From assembly GCA_019925795.1 (NCBI GenBank), contig CM034305.1, forward strand, positions 69,986,573-70,050,572: a DNA stretch of 64,000 nucleotides, read 5' to 3'. Positions 12,065-23,860 of the stretch are shown piece after piece; the first letter of the stretch is position 1; the number at the start of each line of letters is the position of its first letter. The DNA is from Dendrobium chrysotoxum. Lineage: Eukaryota > Streptophyta > Magnoliopsida > Asparagales > Orchidaceae. The position numbers were made by a program, and so were the translations under genes. The notes beneath the pieces were generated by a model. It had not been told where the DNA came from, made no database searches, and worked only from the letters and a program-made list of their open reading frames with translations.

Positions 12065-13365
12065 TTCATAACGGTTGGCCCACGAAGCCAGAGCTCACCC
12101 CGATGGCCTGGAGGCAACGCCTCCCCAGAATCCGGATTTACAATCCTCGCTTCAATATTTGGCGAGATCCGGCCCACCGACCCCAATACGTCGGTCTCTT
12201 CCGGGCTCGTTACCCCGCCCGTGGACTCAGTAAGCCCATAACCCTTTAATAGAAAAAAAATCACATTATTCCAAGATCCATCTTCCAATTACAAAAATTA
12301 TATAGGTCGTTCAATGCAAACACAGAAATGGATATTTGGATAAACTCCTCATTTCAAAGTTGGAACCTGGATTATTTGGATGGAGGGGAAGTGAGCGCGG
12401 AAACGTTCCAAAACCTCGCGGCCGAGCGGCGCACCGCCACATGCAAGGGACTCCAGAGATGAGAGATCGCTCCGACAGGCCTCGTCGGACTTCAACATCG
12501 CCACCAGGAGCGGCGGCGAGACAGGCATGTAGTTCACACGATACTTCTCCACCGCCCGTATCATCGCAGAGAAATCGAACCGCTCCATAAGCACTGCCGT
12601 CTGCCCCGATGCTGCAGTCCGCAGCAGCATGAAGAACCCGAAGACGTGAAACAACGGAATTGTGAAGAGCCCCACCGCCGGCGTCTCCCGCTCAAGCGTT
12701 CGGGAGTGGAGGACTGCGAGCAGCGCAATGAAGTTGCGGTGACTGAGGACTACCCCCTTAACCCGACCCGTCGTCCCGGAGGAGTAAAGGATCGCTGAAG
12801 TGTCCGATTGCCGGACCTCCGGTAATGGAGGAAGAGGCGAATTTGGGGAGTGAAGGAGAGATTGAAAGCGGGAGGAGTCGATGAAGACGGTGAGGAGGGA
12901 ATCGGGAAGATTGGGCGCGGCAGCGGAGATAGCAAAGGCGATCTTTGGGCGAATAAGATGGACCTGGCGGGAGAGCTCGGAACGGGTGCTGAGGGGGTTG
13001 GAGGGGCAGGGGACTGCGCCAATGGAGAGGAGAGCGAAGTAAAGGACCGGAATCTGGAGGCGGGCAGGTGAGAGGATGACGGCCGCATCCCCGGGGGAGA
13101 GGCGGAGGTGGGAGAGAAGGGATGAGGCAAGGGCTCGAACTTGAGAGAGGAATTCCGGGTAAGTGAGAGAGCGGCCAGAGTCTGAGTCGATGAACGCGGG
13201 GTTAGTTGGAAGAGGGATGGGGAGGAGGGAGATAGCGAAGGAAGCTACAGAGAGGGGTAGGGACTCGCAGGGGAGAGTGACGCCTGGGCGGAGGCTGTGG
13301 AATGTCTTCGTCGCGATGCAATAGCCGCTTCGGGGGTCGATCTCTGGCGAAGGCGCGGTGGCCAT
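12063..13365 (-). CDS. 4-coumarate-CoA-ligase-like (acyl-activating enzyme), exons 1-2, partial, copy A
   Basis: Adenylate-forming ligase of the plant 4CL-like group. The family forms acyl-AMP from a carboxylic acid and ATP, then the CoA thioester; many 4CL-like members are peroxisomal and act on jasmonate precursors or fatty acids. Exon 1 is 13365-12367 (333 codons, ATG chosen as the first in frame, in MATAPSPEIDPRSGYC). A 123-bp intron follows with GT and AG ends, then exon 2 at 12243-12063 (60 codons plus one base). Visible motifs are the phosphate-binding loop SSGTTGRVKGV at residues 195-205, an ACGGAPLG segment at about 308-315, GYGLTEST at 334-341 opening exon 2, and GELWLRGPTVMKG at its end. 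The family is usually about 540-570 residues, so roughly the last 150 (TGD motif, hinge, catalytic lysine, any peroxisomal C-terminus) are absent. I see no 3' exon down to position 1, so the gene is truncated or has a very long intron. The substrate cannot be inferred. Confidence 0.9.
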
Positions 13366-13485
13366 TACTTAACGTGTGAAGCTGTTACCCCGCGGGGATT
13401 GGAGTATGGGTTCGAGCTTTGTAGCGCGAGGAAGGGGCGAGTTTAGGAAAAACGGAGATAGATCGAAAAGGTTAAATTTTTTAAA

Positions 13486-13727
13486 TAATAATAATAATAA
13501 TCATTTTTATTGTTAAAGTAAGCCTGAACAAGAATAAAAAAATTAACATCTAATAATTAATATCTGAAGTGACTTCCACCTAGATAGGAAACAGTGACAG
13601 AGCGAATGATAATCATTTTATTATTAAAGTCTTAAAAATAACAAAAAATAAAATAAAATAAAATAAAGCACATCATAGGCTAGCAATTAATTTTTGACGT
13701 GATTTCCATCTAGAGACGAAACAGTGA
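13486..13727 (+). repeat. Two-unit tandem repeat upstream of the 4CL-like gene, copy A
   Basis: Unit 1 (13486-13597) and unit 2 (13603-13727) both run from an A/T-rich 'taatcattttt'-type start to a 'gaaacagtga' end, with a shared 'acttccacctag'/'atttccatctag' segment. The ATG of the 4CL-like gene is 120 bp away, so the repeat lies in or near its promoter. It could be debris of a small element inserted next to the gene. Confidence 0.7.
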
Positions 13728-13859
13728 TTAGGGCTGTAAATGAATCAAATCGATCCGAGCTTTAGCTGTTCGTCCATCTCGATGTACCTCGACCATCAGT
13801 ACCGGATGTAATGGTGATTGTAACAAGAGGGGATACGAGTGGATGAACCTGTGGATTGA

Positions 13860-14550
13860 GTCGACGTCAGTAGAGAGCTGGTATGAGATCGCTCCGATGA
13901 GGGTGGAAGGGGGCGAGTAGTATCTTGATGAAATCGGGAGGTGAGGTCGGCATATAGCAGGAAGCCGATCTAAGGTCGGTCCGTTGAGGTGAAAGGGGCG
14001 AGTAGTGTCTTAATGCATTCCTAAGGTCGATCAGATTGTGAGGGAAGTCCTGTGGGAGAGATATATTTTATTAGATTTGTTGTTAACGTGTTTCACATGG
14101 GGGACTTAACTTTGGCTAAGAGAGATAAAGATTTTGAGTATAGAATATTTCGAGAGATTAAAGAGTACTCCTTCCATTTGACCCGAACATAACCTTCAAC
14201 CTGTATAGATAGTCTTGTGTGTACATTTAGTTCCCCGGTTTATTAGACCTTTTGAATTTTTGGATGCCAAAAAGATCATATAAAGAAGAAAAACTAGAAA
14301 AAAAGGGCAAGAGTAAGTACAAATTACTGCCCTGAATCTTTACAAAATTTTTAGATTTGTGTATCCTTGCATATTAAATAGTCATATTATATGGTTTCTC
14401 TATAAATACTGGATTCAGGTCTGGTTGGTGTTGGCCTTTGCTTCCATTTTGTGAGCCTTGCTTGGTTTCTGAGAGATGAACCTTTTTACTTATCTTGGCA
14501 TTCGAGCTTCCAAGAAAGTTGTTTATAAGAGAACATAAATGGCCTTTGGT
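13860..14550 (+). mobile_element. Retroelement 5' region (promoter/LTR), plus strand, copy A
   Basis: Counterpart of the minus-strand region at 9.55-10.56 kb. Similarity runs from the 'gggcgagtagt' segments (about 13914 and 13991) to the conserved coding start at 14551. It contains two imperfect copies of a 'ggggcgagtagt' unit about 78 bp apart. Together with its partner it brackets the 4CL-like gene, each pointing away from it. Confidence 0.6.
14391..14410 (+). promoter_or_regulatory. TATA-box segment of the plus-strand retroelement, copy A
   Basis: ATGGTTTCTCTATAAATACT is identical to the minus-strand segment at 9887-9906. The conserved ATG follows about 140 bp downstream at 14551. In copy B (27691-27709) one T is missing. 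Confidence 0.6.
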
Positions 14551-17480
14551 ATGGAGGCCCTAAATATGGAAGAAGCTATGTCAAGTATTGCTGTTGTTTA
14601 AGGAGAGGTGCGAGTATTTGTGAACTCGATGGATCTCATTATTATTTCCTTGTTAAAGGGTATGCAAGCTGGTGTCGGGGATCTCATCACTGTTGAGGAT
14701 GAACGGTCATCTGATCCTGTAATAGGAATAAAGGAGACAATTTTTCTTGTTATCCCCGCTATGGGAGGTATAACCAGCAAATGTGAAGGACTTAGCATTG
14801 CATCCAAGCAAGGTGCAGTTGTAGAGGAGACCGTCGTTGCTGCTAAAAAAGGATGTCGAAGAGGTCACTGAGGAATAAAATATTGATAAAATTCCTAAGC
14901 ACCTATTTATTTCTTTCTTGTATACCTTATTCATTGACCCCACCCTTCGTTCGCAGTAAATTTCGTTGGAAAACTTGTAGGGAGGCTGGTAACCTTGGAG
15001 TTAGTAATCAAATCCAGGGAGGCGGGCGAGCCAGGAGTTAGAGGAGAGAGAGATAGCACTACATGCAACAATAATAAGAGGGGTACAGTGACCCTGCTTG
15101 ATGATTGATTGGTGGCCATGTGTAGTCATATGAACTAGATGGAAGTCTAATGGTGTACGATGCTAAATCAGACTAAGAAGGAGCATTTCCTCCAAGGTGC
15201 TTAGTGTTGTGGAATATCATGATAGGATTAGCATCGATTATGGCAAAAGATACTATGTTGGAGCTTTTTCAATGTAATCGTCGCATAGGCTGTTTGTATT
15301 TTTTGAGCTATATACTTGCTGAGGGCAATTACCTCTTTGATAAAATTTTTGATTTATGGAAGCTTCCTACCAAAAAAAAAAAAAGAGAAAAGTTTTTTGT
15401 CTTATCAATAGGATGGGGCAGCAAATGTGCCACAGATTCTAATAGTCATCACCAAGGCTGTTGGGAGCGGACACGTTGTGGCTCTTCAGATCTTGTAATG
15501 ATAAGAGAGAATGGTTTGATTTCTTGCATTAATTTTGGTTTGAGAGGTTTCAGTCTCCCTGTAACTGATTCAAACTATAAATAAGGGTAGTATGGCCTAT
15601 ATAATGGGATATTTTCTTTGTTTTATTCACATCTTTGTTTTTGAATACTTCAACCCATATGTCTGATATGTACAAGTGTGTGATTAAGTTTCTCTACGAG
15701 AAGGAATTCCTGAGTGCTCACCATTTGTATAATATGTTGATTACGTGTTTCAAGCTTCATGTTTTTCCCAAGTTGATTATTCTGTGAGGTCGGAAAATGA
15801 TGATGAGCAAATCAACTCTGTGTTAGATGGGGAGCTGGTCATCCGAGTTGAGCATTTAGCACTAGGGCTGTGTTTTCCTCTATGTGTCGAGATAAATAAG
15901 GTCCTAAATTTTTATGGAGCTGTCTTTACTCAGCTATCATCAAATTTTGTGATGGTGATCATATCTTTTTGCCTCTCTTCTGCAAGAGCGTAACTTATCG
16001 TGCTCGTTAAACCTATTCAGACATGTGTTCATGGTGAAGGCATCTAAGGAGTGTTTTAGCCACTTCTCGCATGAGTTTGATAGATCTATTAAACTAGTGA
16101 ATAAGGTGCGTGACTTGAAGATAAAGTTTGTAGTAGTTCTAAGTCTTCTCGAGTGGAAGGTGATGATTAACCCTGTACCATTGAATAAGAAGAAGTTGGC
16201 CCCATCAGTGTTATTTTTAGAGGATGAGGGGGTGCTAAGGCTGGTGAAGTATGAGTCATTATTCGTTCCTCGCCATGTTACCTATTAGAATATTTTTATA
16301 ATTTTTTTTATGAGTGGTTTGCTTATTTCGATGATGTGTAGTCCTTGCTTCATTTTGATTCTATGTTTGTGGCTTTTATAGGAGGAGTCACGGGTTATAC
16401 TTTTCTCATAGACATAGATTCTCTATCCTTGCCCATGATGATAACCATAATGCCCAAATGGAAACCTTCTTTGATCGGCATTGAGATTTATCTAGAGGCT
16501 CGCTCGAAGAAGCATAATGATACTGAAGCTGGTGCGAGCTCTAAGGTGCAAGTTGCCAAGAGACCAAGGGCGCCCAAGGGGCAGAGTAGTCCTCCCCCTT
16601 CCTCGAGGGGAAAGGAGGTTCTGGAGTCCTCCAGGGAGGAGATTGTGCCTACCGAGTCATCGATGAGGGAATAGGTGGTAGCTGCTACTGCTTTGGGAAA
16701 AGTAAAAGAGCACATTAGAAGTGTTGAGTCGTTTGGCTGTTTTTTAGGATATACTCCATCAAATGGTGATGAGGTTCTTCCTTGTAGTGAGATGGAGGTT
16801 TCTAGAAGTGAAGAGCAAGGTAATATTCCTATCTCGAGTTATTACTATAATAATGGCCAAATCACTCATGACTCTACACTGGAGCAATGCATCTAGGTGT
16901 TAGATATGAATAGTTTTGTCTATTCAACGATGAACCTACTAGCAGATTCATGGCAGAAAAATTTCTATCTTTACAATCGCTACCTCGCAGGATTGCCAAG
17001 ATTCTTCGAGTGAGGGATGGGATGAGGTATATTAAGCTCGTCTGGATGAGGAGTGGGAGGTTCACCAAGAGATGGTGGATAAGGTAAATTCGCTAAAATA
17101 AGAGATTGTCAGGATGAGGGAACAACATCTATTCAAGTTTGACTTGGTGAAGGCCAAGGTGTTGTCAGCCATAGAGGCCAAGATTGAGCTAAAGCCATTA
17201 CTACTGATCATGTTACTATCATCAAGGCCAATGCTCAGGCTAAGGAAACCATTATGGAGCTGAAGAGTTAGATGAAGCCCTGTGCATTGTACAAGGCAAA
17301 GACTTTGAGTTGATGTTAAGTGATCATTGCTTTGATGGGATCAATGATTATGTCTGGAAATCAGTGGCCAAAGGTGAGCTTGATTCCTGATTTGGGGATA
17401 CTTCCTATTACTTTAGGAATTCCTTAAGAGTATTAGTGAAAAACAGAGTGAAGGAATGAGTGTGGATGAAAGTGAGTCGC
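14551..17480 (+). pseudogene. Decayed retroelement gag-like coding region, copy A
   Basis: The region reads as coding in pieces spread over three frames. It starts MEALNMEEAMSS at 14551, stops after 16 codons, and resumes at 14608 (MRVFVNSMDLIIISLLKG). Further segments lie at 15745-15993, 16025-16288, 16345-16674 and 16675-16896. The 16500-16670 part is a basic, Ser/Pro/Lys-rich linker (KRPRAPKGQSSPPPSSRGKE). From about 16900 to 17300 the frames give charged, Lys/Glu/Leu-rich coiled-coil-like sequence (KANAQAKETIMELKS). A linker followed by a coiled coil resembles gag-type proteins of plant gypsy-like transposons, but I cannot name the family firmly. Stops and frameshifts show it is dead. Confidence 0.5.
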
Positions 17481-18003
17481 ATCGGCCTTGATATTATAAT
17501 TTTGTAAATTTTGGCATACACTTTGATGTAGTGCATATAAAAAGATACTTAAAAGTCTTTCGCCATTCATTAATTTTGTTTTCAAACTTTCTCATACCAG
17601 GGCGGCAATGTTGATTAATATTTGTATACTAACCTTACGCTTGTTGAGCCTCTAAGAGGTGGAGAGTTAGTTTTTTAACCCTTCTTTCCTTGTGATGTAA
17701 GTTTAACTTTCATAACTTAATGGTTGAGTAGTACATTATTCGCATGCAAAGTCTCTTGTGATGGGTCGCACCTTATACTAGACTTTTGGTCTTCACTGGG
17801 GTAGCCATCAAGACTCGTCGACTGAGGAGACTCGCCCTTTGCCCAGTTGCATAGCTTGTCATGTTAGAGGTAGAGGGAGTATCCCATCAGGGCTATTTGG
17901 TGCCATATCCACTGACTAAGAGGAGAGCCATGCGCTACTTGTGTAGAGTTATCACAAAAGATTTAGCATACCATTATAGCACATGATGCTTACAACCACC
18001 CAT
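17481..18003. other. Non-coding tail of the decayed element, copy A
   Basis: I see no open frame of note. The text has many 'gactcgcc' and 'gtagag' words and runs into the 122-bp tandem units. It is plausibly the untranslated or LTR part of the element at 14.55-17.48 kb. Confidence 0.35.
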
Positions 18004-18240
18004 AGTGTTGATCTATATAAGACTCACCGTCTGTTGGGGACTCCCTAGCTACTCATTGGGGAGCTTATCGCAAAAGGGTGAGTCAGCCAATAGTGGCTAA
18101 GGGCATTATGATTATAGTCGCCTTATAGTGTTGGGACATATAAGACTTATCATCTGTTAGAGACTCGTGTACTACTCATTGCAAAGCTAATCACAAATGG
18201 GGGAGTCGGCCAACAGTGGTTGAGATGTTTTATTGTTGAT
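18004..18240 (+). repeat. Tandem repeat, period about 122 bp, cut by the gap, copy A
   Basis: Unit 1 starts at 18004 ('agtgttgatctatataagac') and unit 2 at 18126 ('agtgttgggacatataagac'). Both include a 'ctactcattg' segment and end near 'gtggctaag'/'gtggttgag'. The contig ends within unit 2. Confidence 0.7.
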
Positions 18241-18740
18241 NNNNNNNNNNNNNNNNNNNNNNNNNNNNNNNNNNNNNNNNNNNNNNNNNNNNNNNNNNNN
18301 NNNNNNNNNNNNNNNNNNNNNNNNNNNNNNNNNNNNNNNNNNNNNNNNNNNNNNNNNNNNNNNNNNNNNNNNNNNNNNNNNNNNNNNNNNNNNNNNNNNN
18401 NNNNNNNNNNNNNNNNNNNNNNNNNNNNNNNNNNNNNNNNNNNNNNNNNNNNNNNNNNNNNNNNNNNNNNNNNNNNNNNNNNNNNNNNNNNNNNNNNNNN
18501 NNNNNNNNNNNNNNNNNNNNNNNNNNNNNNNNNNNNNNNNNNNNNNNNNNNNNNNNNNNNNNNNNNNNNNNNNNNNNNNNNNNNNNNNNNNNNNNNNNNN
18601 NNNNNNNNNNNNNNNNNNNNNNNNNNNNNNNNNNNNNNNNNNNNNNNNNNNNNNNNNNNNNNNNNNNNNNNNNNNNNNNNNNNNNNNNNNNNNNNNNNNN
18701 NNNNNNNNNNNNNNNNNNNNNNNNNNNNNNNNNNNNNNNN
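18241..18740. other. Assembly gap of exactly 500 N
   Basis: The run of N is exactly 500 bases, a placeholder length. The right flank repeats the sequence that starts at 5436, and the left flank is the sequence found again up to 31540. No real sequence need be missing here; the flanking contigs appear to overlap by about 12.8 kb. Confidence 0.95.
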
Positions 18741-19972
18741 GGGGGATTTTAAAATATTTAAATATGATCCATTGTGCCAGTGATTTTATTTAGAAAATTG
18801 TCCGAGATTTCACTTAGGGGTCTACGAACGTCTTATCCGCTTGTACATATGTTGCGGATCCGGTGGCGTCAAAGCTTTTTATATTTTAGTTATTGCATTT
18901 AATTTATTTTAACTCCTCTAAGCGTCACTTAGCACAACTCGTAGAGGGTGTTTGCTCAATCGGCACTACTAGACTGTGCTCGTAGAGAAATATCTTGCTT
19001 TGTGCCCGTAGTTTATTTTTACTACAGTAGTTTGTTACTTTATTTTCAGCACTTTATTTTTCCTGCAATAGTTAGTTTATTATTTTTAGCACTAATTTAA
19101 TTATATTTATTGATGTGCTGACTTTTGACTGTTTGCTTGCAGGTGCTCGTAGCCAGCAGTTTAGAGGACTCTCAGGTAGATGCAACTTAGACTACAATTG
19201 AGGATCTTAATGAGCTTGAACTTGTTTGTTGGAGAGTTGTTGGAGAGAATTTTATTGTTTGGAGAGCTGCCATTTATTGGAGAGCATTAATTTGTACTTA
19301 GGTTGATTGGATAGTGGAAAGCATTGATTTATGCATTTTATTATTTGATTTTAAATTGCAGTTGGTTTGATTTGATTTTAAATTAGTTGCATTAATTAAT
19401 TGAGTTGATTAGTTAAAATATTGAATTTTAAATTAAAATTTAATTTGTTCAATTTGATTTTAACTTGCTTATGTATTTTGAAACTATAAGTATGTTAAAT
19501 TCAATTATTCAAATTAAATTGATTTAATTAAATAGTTTCATTAAATGACCTTGATTTTTAATTAGTTAATTAAAGTTTTCAATTTAATTCATTAAAATGT
19601 TTTACATTGTTTAATTGAATTCAATTTACTGATTTATATTAATCAATTATTAATATTGAATTGGTTTAGTTTCAATCAGTTAGAGTTTAATTAAATGATA
19701 TTTCATTTCAAAAATTTGATTTAATTAGTATTTATGAAATTTTAGTTATAATTTGATTAAAGTTTGATTTTATATTAATTTATGAATTAGAGAGTTTCAG
19801 AATTAAGTTTTATTTTGAATTAATTAAAGTTATAGTTTTGATTTAGTTTAAATTTATTAAATTAATTCCATTTCAGTTAATTGAATTTTAAAATTTGACG
19901 TTTGGATTTAATTTAGAACTAAATAATTAGTGAGTTATTTAGTTAATTGGTTTTAAATTAAATTTGTGTTTT

Positions 19973-20142
19973 CCAAAATCCACCTAAGTCCAAAAATTTT
20001 ATTTTTCTAAGTCCCGAATTTTTGAGTGAATTTCGGCAGCCTTCCGACGTCCCCTCCCCGATGCCGGGAGGTAAGGAGGGCATTTGCCCTTTCAAGTCCG
20101 CGCCGGCCGGAAAGATAATTGACGGCTGAGAGCTTCGGGGCA
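19973..20142 (+). repeat. GC-rich repeat module 1, copy B
   Basis: Equivalent of 6661-6842. It differs by small changes such as 'tccgcgccgg' here against 'tccgcccgg' in copy A. Confidence 0.7.
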
Positions 20143-20303
20143 TTGTCGGGCCCCGGAATTGATCTTCAAAAGCTTTGGTTGACGATGAATGGTTGCAGAC
20201 GATTGTCGATTGCCAGTGATTTGTTGCCGATCCCTTTTTTTATCATTTAATTTATCAAATTAATTAATATTTATAATTATTATAAATTAAATAATCATTT
20301 AAG

Positions 20304-20518
20304 CCTTTTCCGATTTTCTCAAAAATTTGGCTAAGTCCCAAATTTTTGAGAAAATTTCGGCAGCCTTCCGGCGTCCCCTCCCCAGAGCCGGAAGGTAAGG
20401 AGGGCATTTGCCCTTTGGGCTCGACTCGACCGGATCAAATCAACGGCGAGGAGATTGAGTCTTCAAGTCTTTAATCCCTCGGTTGGATTAACTCGACGAC
20501 CGAGAGCTTCGGGGGACC
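20304..20518 (+). repeat. GC-rich repeat module 2, copy B
   Basis: Equivalent of 7001-7216 and direct partner of the module at 19973. Confidence 0.7.
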
Positions 20519-20629
20519 GAATCAAACCCGGGACTTCCTTCAAATCTTGTATTACTTTTGTACTTATGAAACATTCTCTCACCTCTCTTCTTCTTCTTTG
20601 ATTTCAAATATATATGATATTATATTATA

Positions 20630-21470
20630 CAGAGAGTGGGAGGGAGACGGGCATAGCCCGATCTGGATAGGAGGCGGAGACCACACAGGAGTTGGGCTGG
20701 AGGTCACGGGAGGTTAGGCCGACGGCAAGCTTGGTCGGGTCGGCGGCGGATCAGGTGGTTGAAGTCGGATCCGGCTGGTGGAGGCGGCTTAGCACGGGAA
20801 TGGAGTCAGAGACGGGCGTTGGCTGTGCAAGCGGAGATAGCTGCTTTTGTTGTGTCGAAGAGGCGATGTCGGGCTTGGCTTGGTCTGGCCAGAGCAGAGA
20901 TGGTCGACGGCGAAGGCAGGCCGGCGGCGGGTTCGTTCGGGCCTAGGGCACGGGTCAACTTTGGTCGTGAGAAGAGGCCGAACTGGGGCTCGGCGGTTGA
21001 GATCCGGCGAGTGCAGGCGGCAGGAGGCGACAGATCTGGCGACGGGATGTAGTCGGAAGGGCTTCGGCGGTGCAGAGAGATGAACACTGGTAAGGGCTCC
21101 TGGTTTTCTCTGTGCTTTCCTTCCTTTCCTCTTGTTCTGAATGCGTGAGAGACCAAATGGGAGGGAGCATTATTTTGTGTCGTAAGGAGCGGTTGTAGAG
21201 AGGTCGTGGGAGCAGTTTTAGCGAACGTGGGCGATCGAGGCTGAGGTGGAGTCGGTCGAGTGTGTAGGCCGACCCGGTTCGCTGCTTACAGGTCAACACA
21301 CTACAAAGGGTGGCGTTGCTGAAGTGAAGCACTGCGGCGCTACTGAATGTCTCTGTTCGACGCTGTGTCTGAATCGAGGTGTCTTTTCACTAGGTAATCG
21401 ACCCAACTACTACGTTGTGGCGTTAGGCCGATTTGGCGTTACGGCATTGTTGTTTCCTTGAAGTTGTGGC
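20630..21470. other. GC-rich block with open frames on both strands, copy B
   Basis: Equivalent of 7320-8160 and nearly identical. The same overlapping Gly/Arg/Ser-rich frames occur; no function is recognised. Confidence 0.4.
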
Positions 21471-22861
21471 ACTCTATTTCCTCCATTGCGACATTGTGCT
21501 CTTTATCATTTCATAAAAAAATTAGGGTTCAGGAACCATGGCGCTCCACGGTGCCCCACTATGTGGTGCTGGAGCGCTGAATTAAATTACAAAAATCTAG
21601 AGATCAAGGCGCCGAGGCATTCTTCTCTGGCGCTGCAGCGCTTATAGCGCTATAATGCTTGATGATGCAGCACCGCAACACCGATGTCCTTTTTCCAAAA
21701 TTGCGCCCCTTTTCCTAGAATTTCTTGCACAATTACGATCAAAGGAGGGATTTCACAATAAAACTGATACAAAAATAATAACAACAATTTTCACTAATAA
21801 ATTCCAAAAGATTAAGTTATTACTTATCCTTAAGTAATTTCAATGCACTTGCGATTATAACTTCTTAAGTTCACTAAATTGCAAATTTAGAATTATTAAA
21901 AGTAAGATAGTACTTCACTGAGCGATGTTAATTGTAATAATTTGGTGATTAATAACTTTAATTAATACAATCATTAATAAACATCCCAATTCATTATTGC
22001 AATTAATATTCTTACTAAACTCATCTAATAAATATGTACGTACAATGATTGACTAACATTATTAGGTTGAACGGTTTTGGATTTAGGAAAATTTTCATAT
22101 TCATTTAATCTTCCTATTTAATTACAAGCTTCATTATATATTATACTTCCTACAATCCTCCTTAATTTAATTTGCTCTCAGATTGTTTAGGTAGAGTTAA
22201 AATTTTGAGGTATCAATTTTCTATATTATAATACTCATTTTTATTTTCTTTTACGCTATATTTTTATTTATTTGTTTTTAATTTTTTTTCTTTCACTTTC
22301 AAAGAGTACGAACGTAATGATATTAAATACCTGATTATCTCTCCCCTTAAAGAAAACTAAGTTAGGATCAATTAAGGATTATTTGCAAGGAATTATGATG
22401 CGATAATTATAAGCTTATATTGAACTTTCTAATTAATTTGATTATTACACTTTTCCTAAATTTTAGTCACTCAAATCTAAATTAAGTAGCCAAATGCTTC
22501 TGAGTGCTTTAGGAGTTAACTTTAGTAGGAATTATCAGTCGTAATGATTTCTCTTAGTTGCTGTTATAATTGTTTAATTTCTATTATCTTCCACTTTGTA
22601 TGCAATTAATCACCTTTAGTTTTGTATTTTTCTTATTTTTATTTTATTCCAATTTTGCAATTTTAGCAATTAATTTAAATAATCTCAAGTGCAAATAGAT
22701 AAATATAAGGAACAATTAAAATTCTTAAGCAGAAAATAAAAGGGCATTAACAACATTGAACATAACATTATACTATAGAACAATACATTATATACTATAG
22801 AACAATACACAAAAACTCTAAATAAATATATGAACACAACTAAAAATAAATAACAAACTAA
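21471..22861. other. GCGCT-rich segment then AT-rich gene-free stretch, copy B
   Basis: Equivalent of 8161-9552: GCGCT words at about 21540-21660, then low-complexity AT-rich sequence. No gene is seen. Confidence 0.5.
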
Positions 22862-23860
22862 AATCATAAAAAAAAAAAAATAACAAAAAAAAAAAAACAC
22901 ACACACACACACACACACAAAAATAACATAAATAATCTATTTAATCCTCCTCCTCTTCCTCGTATCCTATTACTGCTATTGGTGATGCTGATGGTGCAAG
23001 CTATCACACGTCCTTTTTCTCCAAAGACTAGCCTACTCGGCACAGCCTCCTCCATATGTGCATATTCCATCCCCGAGAATGCCTACACTTTCTTGCAGAC
23101 AGCTCTTCAGGTAGCTCAACGCACGGAAGGATCCATCCTACTGAAACTAAGGCTTACAGTTCAAAAGAAATGGCATGTTCGCATCTGACTCAAAGCGAGT
23201 ATTTATAGAGAAACCATACCATGAGGCTATTTAGTCTCCGAGGAAACATGCACATCAAAATTCATAAAGGATTCAAGGCAGTAAATTTACATTTACTCAT
23301 GCTCTCTTTTCTAGTTTTTTATTTTTCTGACTGTTTCAACATAAGATGTTCAAAGGGTCGCATAAATCAGAGAACTAAATGTATACTCATGAATTCTTGT
23401 GCAGATGCCTGGTCACAGGTGTCTTGCAGGTTACTTCGAGTTGAGTGATAGGAGGACACACTCCATTCTCAGAATAGCTCATTCGAGGGACTCATTCAGG
23501 AGCTAAAATGAGGTTAGCACTAGAGCACACCGGACCATGACCGATCATATCCTCCAGGAAGTCGTCTCCGCCCATGGTAAGATGACCTCAAAAGTTCCTC
23601 TATCAGCTAGGCAAATCTTTATCCATCTAAGCTAGAGTCAAGACTTTCATGTACAATATGTTAAGGTGCCACAGACACACATTGCCCCCTTAAGGATTAC
23701 CCTCTCACATACGCCCGAAGAACACATTTAAACACTACTCGCCCTTCTAATTCAATAGGGTGACCCAGATCACTCCATCTCCCATCAACAACAGTTGGAC
23801 AATACTCTCCCTCTTCTATCTCGATAGGGGACTACCGATCATCATCTGACCCTATTTAAC
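22862..23860 (-). mobile_element. Retroelement 5' region, minus strand, copy B
   Basis: Equivalent of 9553-10560, with the (CA)n run at 22897-22919, the ATG of the conserved start at 23070 and the TATA segment at 23198-23217 on the minus strand. It is paired with the plus-strand relative at 27.2-27.9 kb. Confidence 0.65.

Larger units (their letters stand above)
5436..18240 (+). repeat. 12.8-kb block, copy A (contig-end overlap)
   Basis: This block reappears in direct orientation at 18741-31540. It ends at the last base before the N run, while copy B begins at the first base after it. The offset drifts only from 13305 at the left to 13300 at the right. Differences are mainly single-base length changes in homopolymers and microsatellites, with a few substitutions (for example near 9108 and 16968) and a few multi-base differences (near 7290 and 11037). 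Content: two GC-rich modules, a retroelement 5' region on the minus strand, the 4CL-like gene, and a second retroelement 5' region with decayed coding sequence on the plus strand. It is best read as the 3' end of one contig. Confidence 0.9.

Noticed and set aside
12850..13130. Frames of 73-126 residues overlapping 4CL-like exon 1
   Set aside because: Shadows of the GC-rich ligase exon in other frames.
18220..18793. Open frames running through the N gap
   Set aside because: They consist of undetermined bases and encode nothing.
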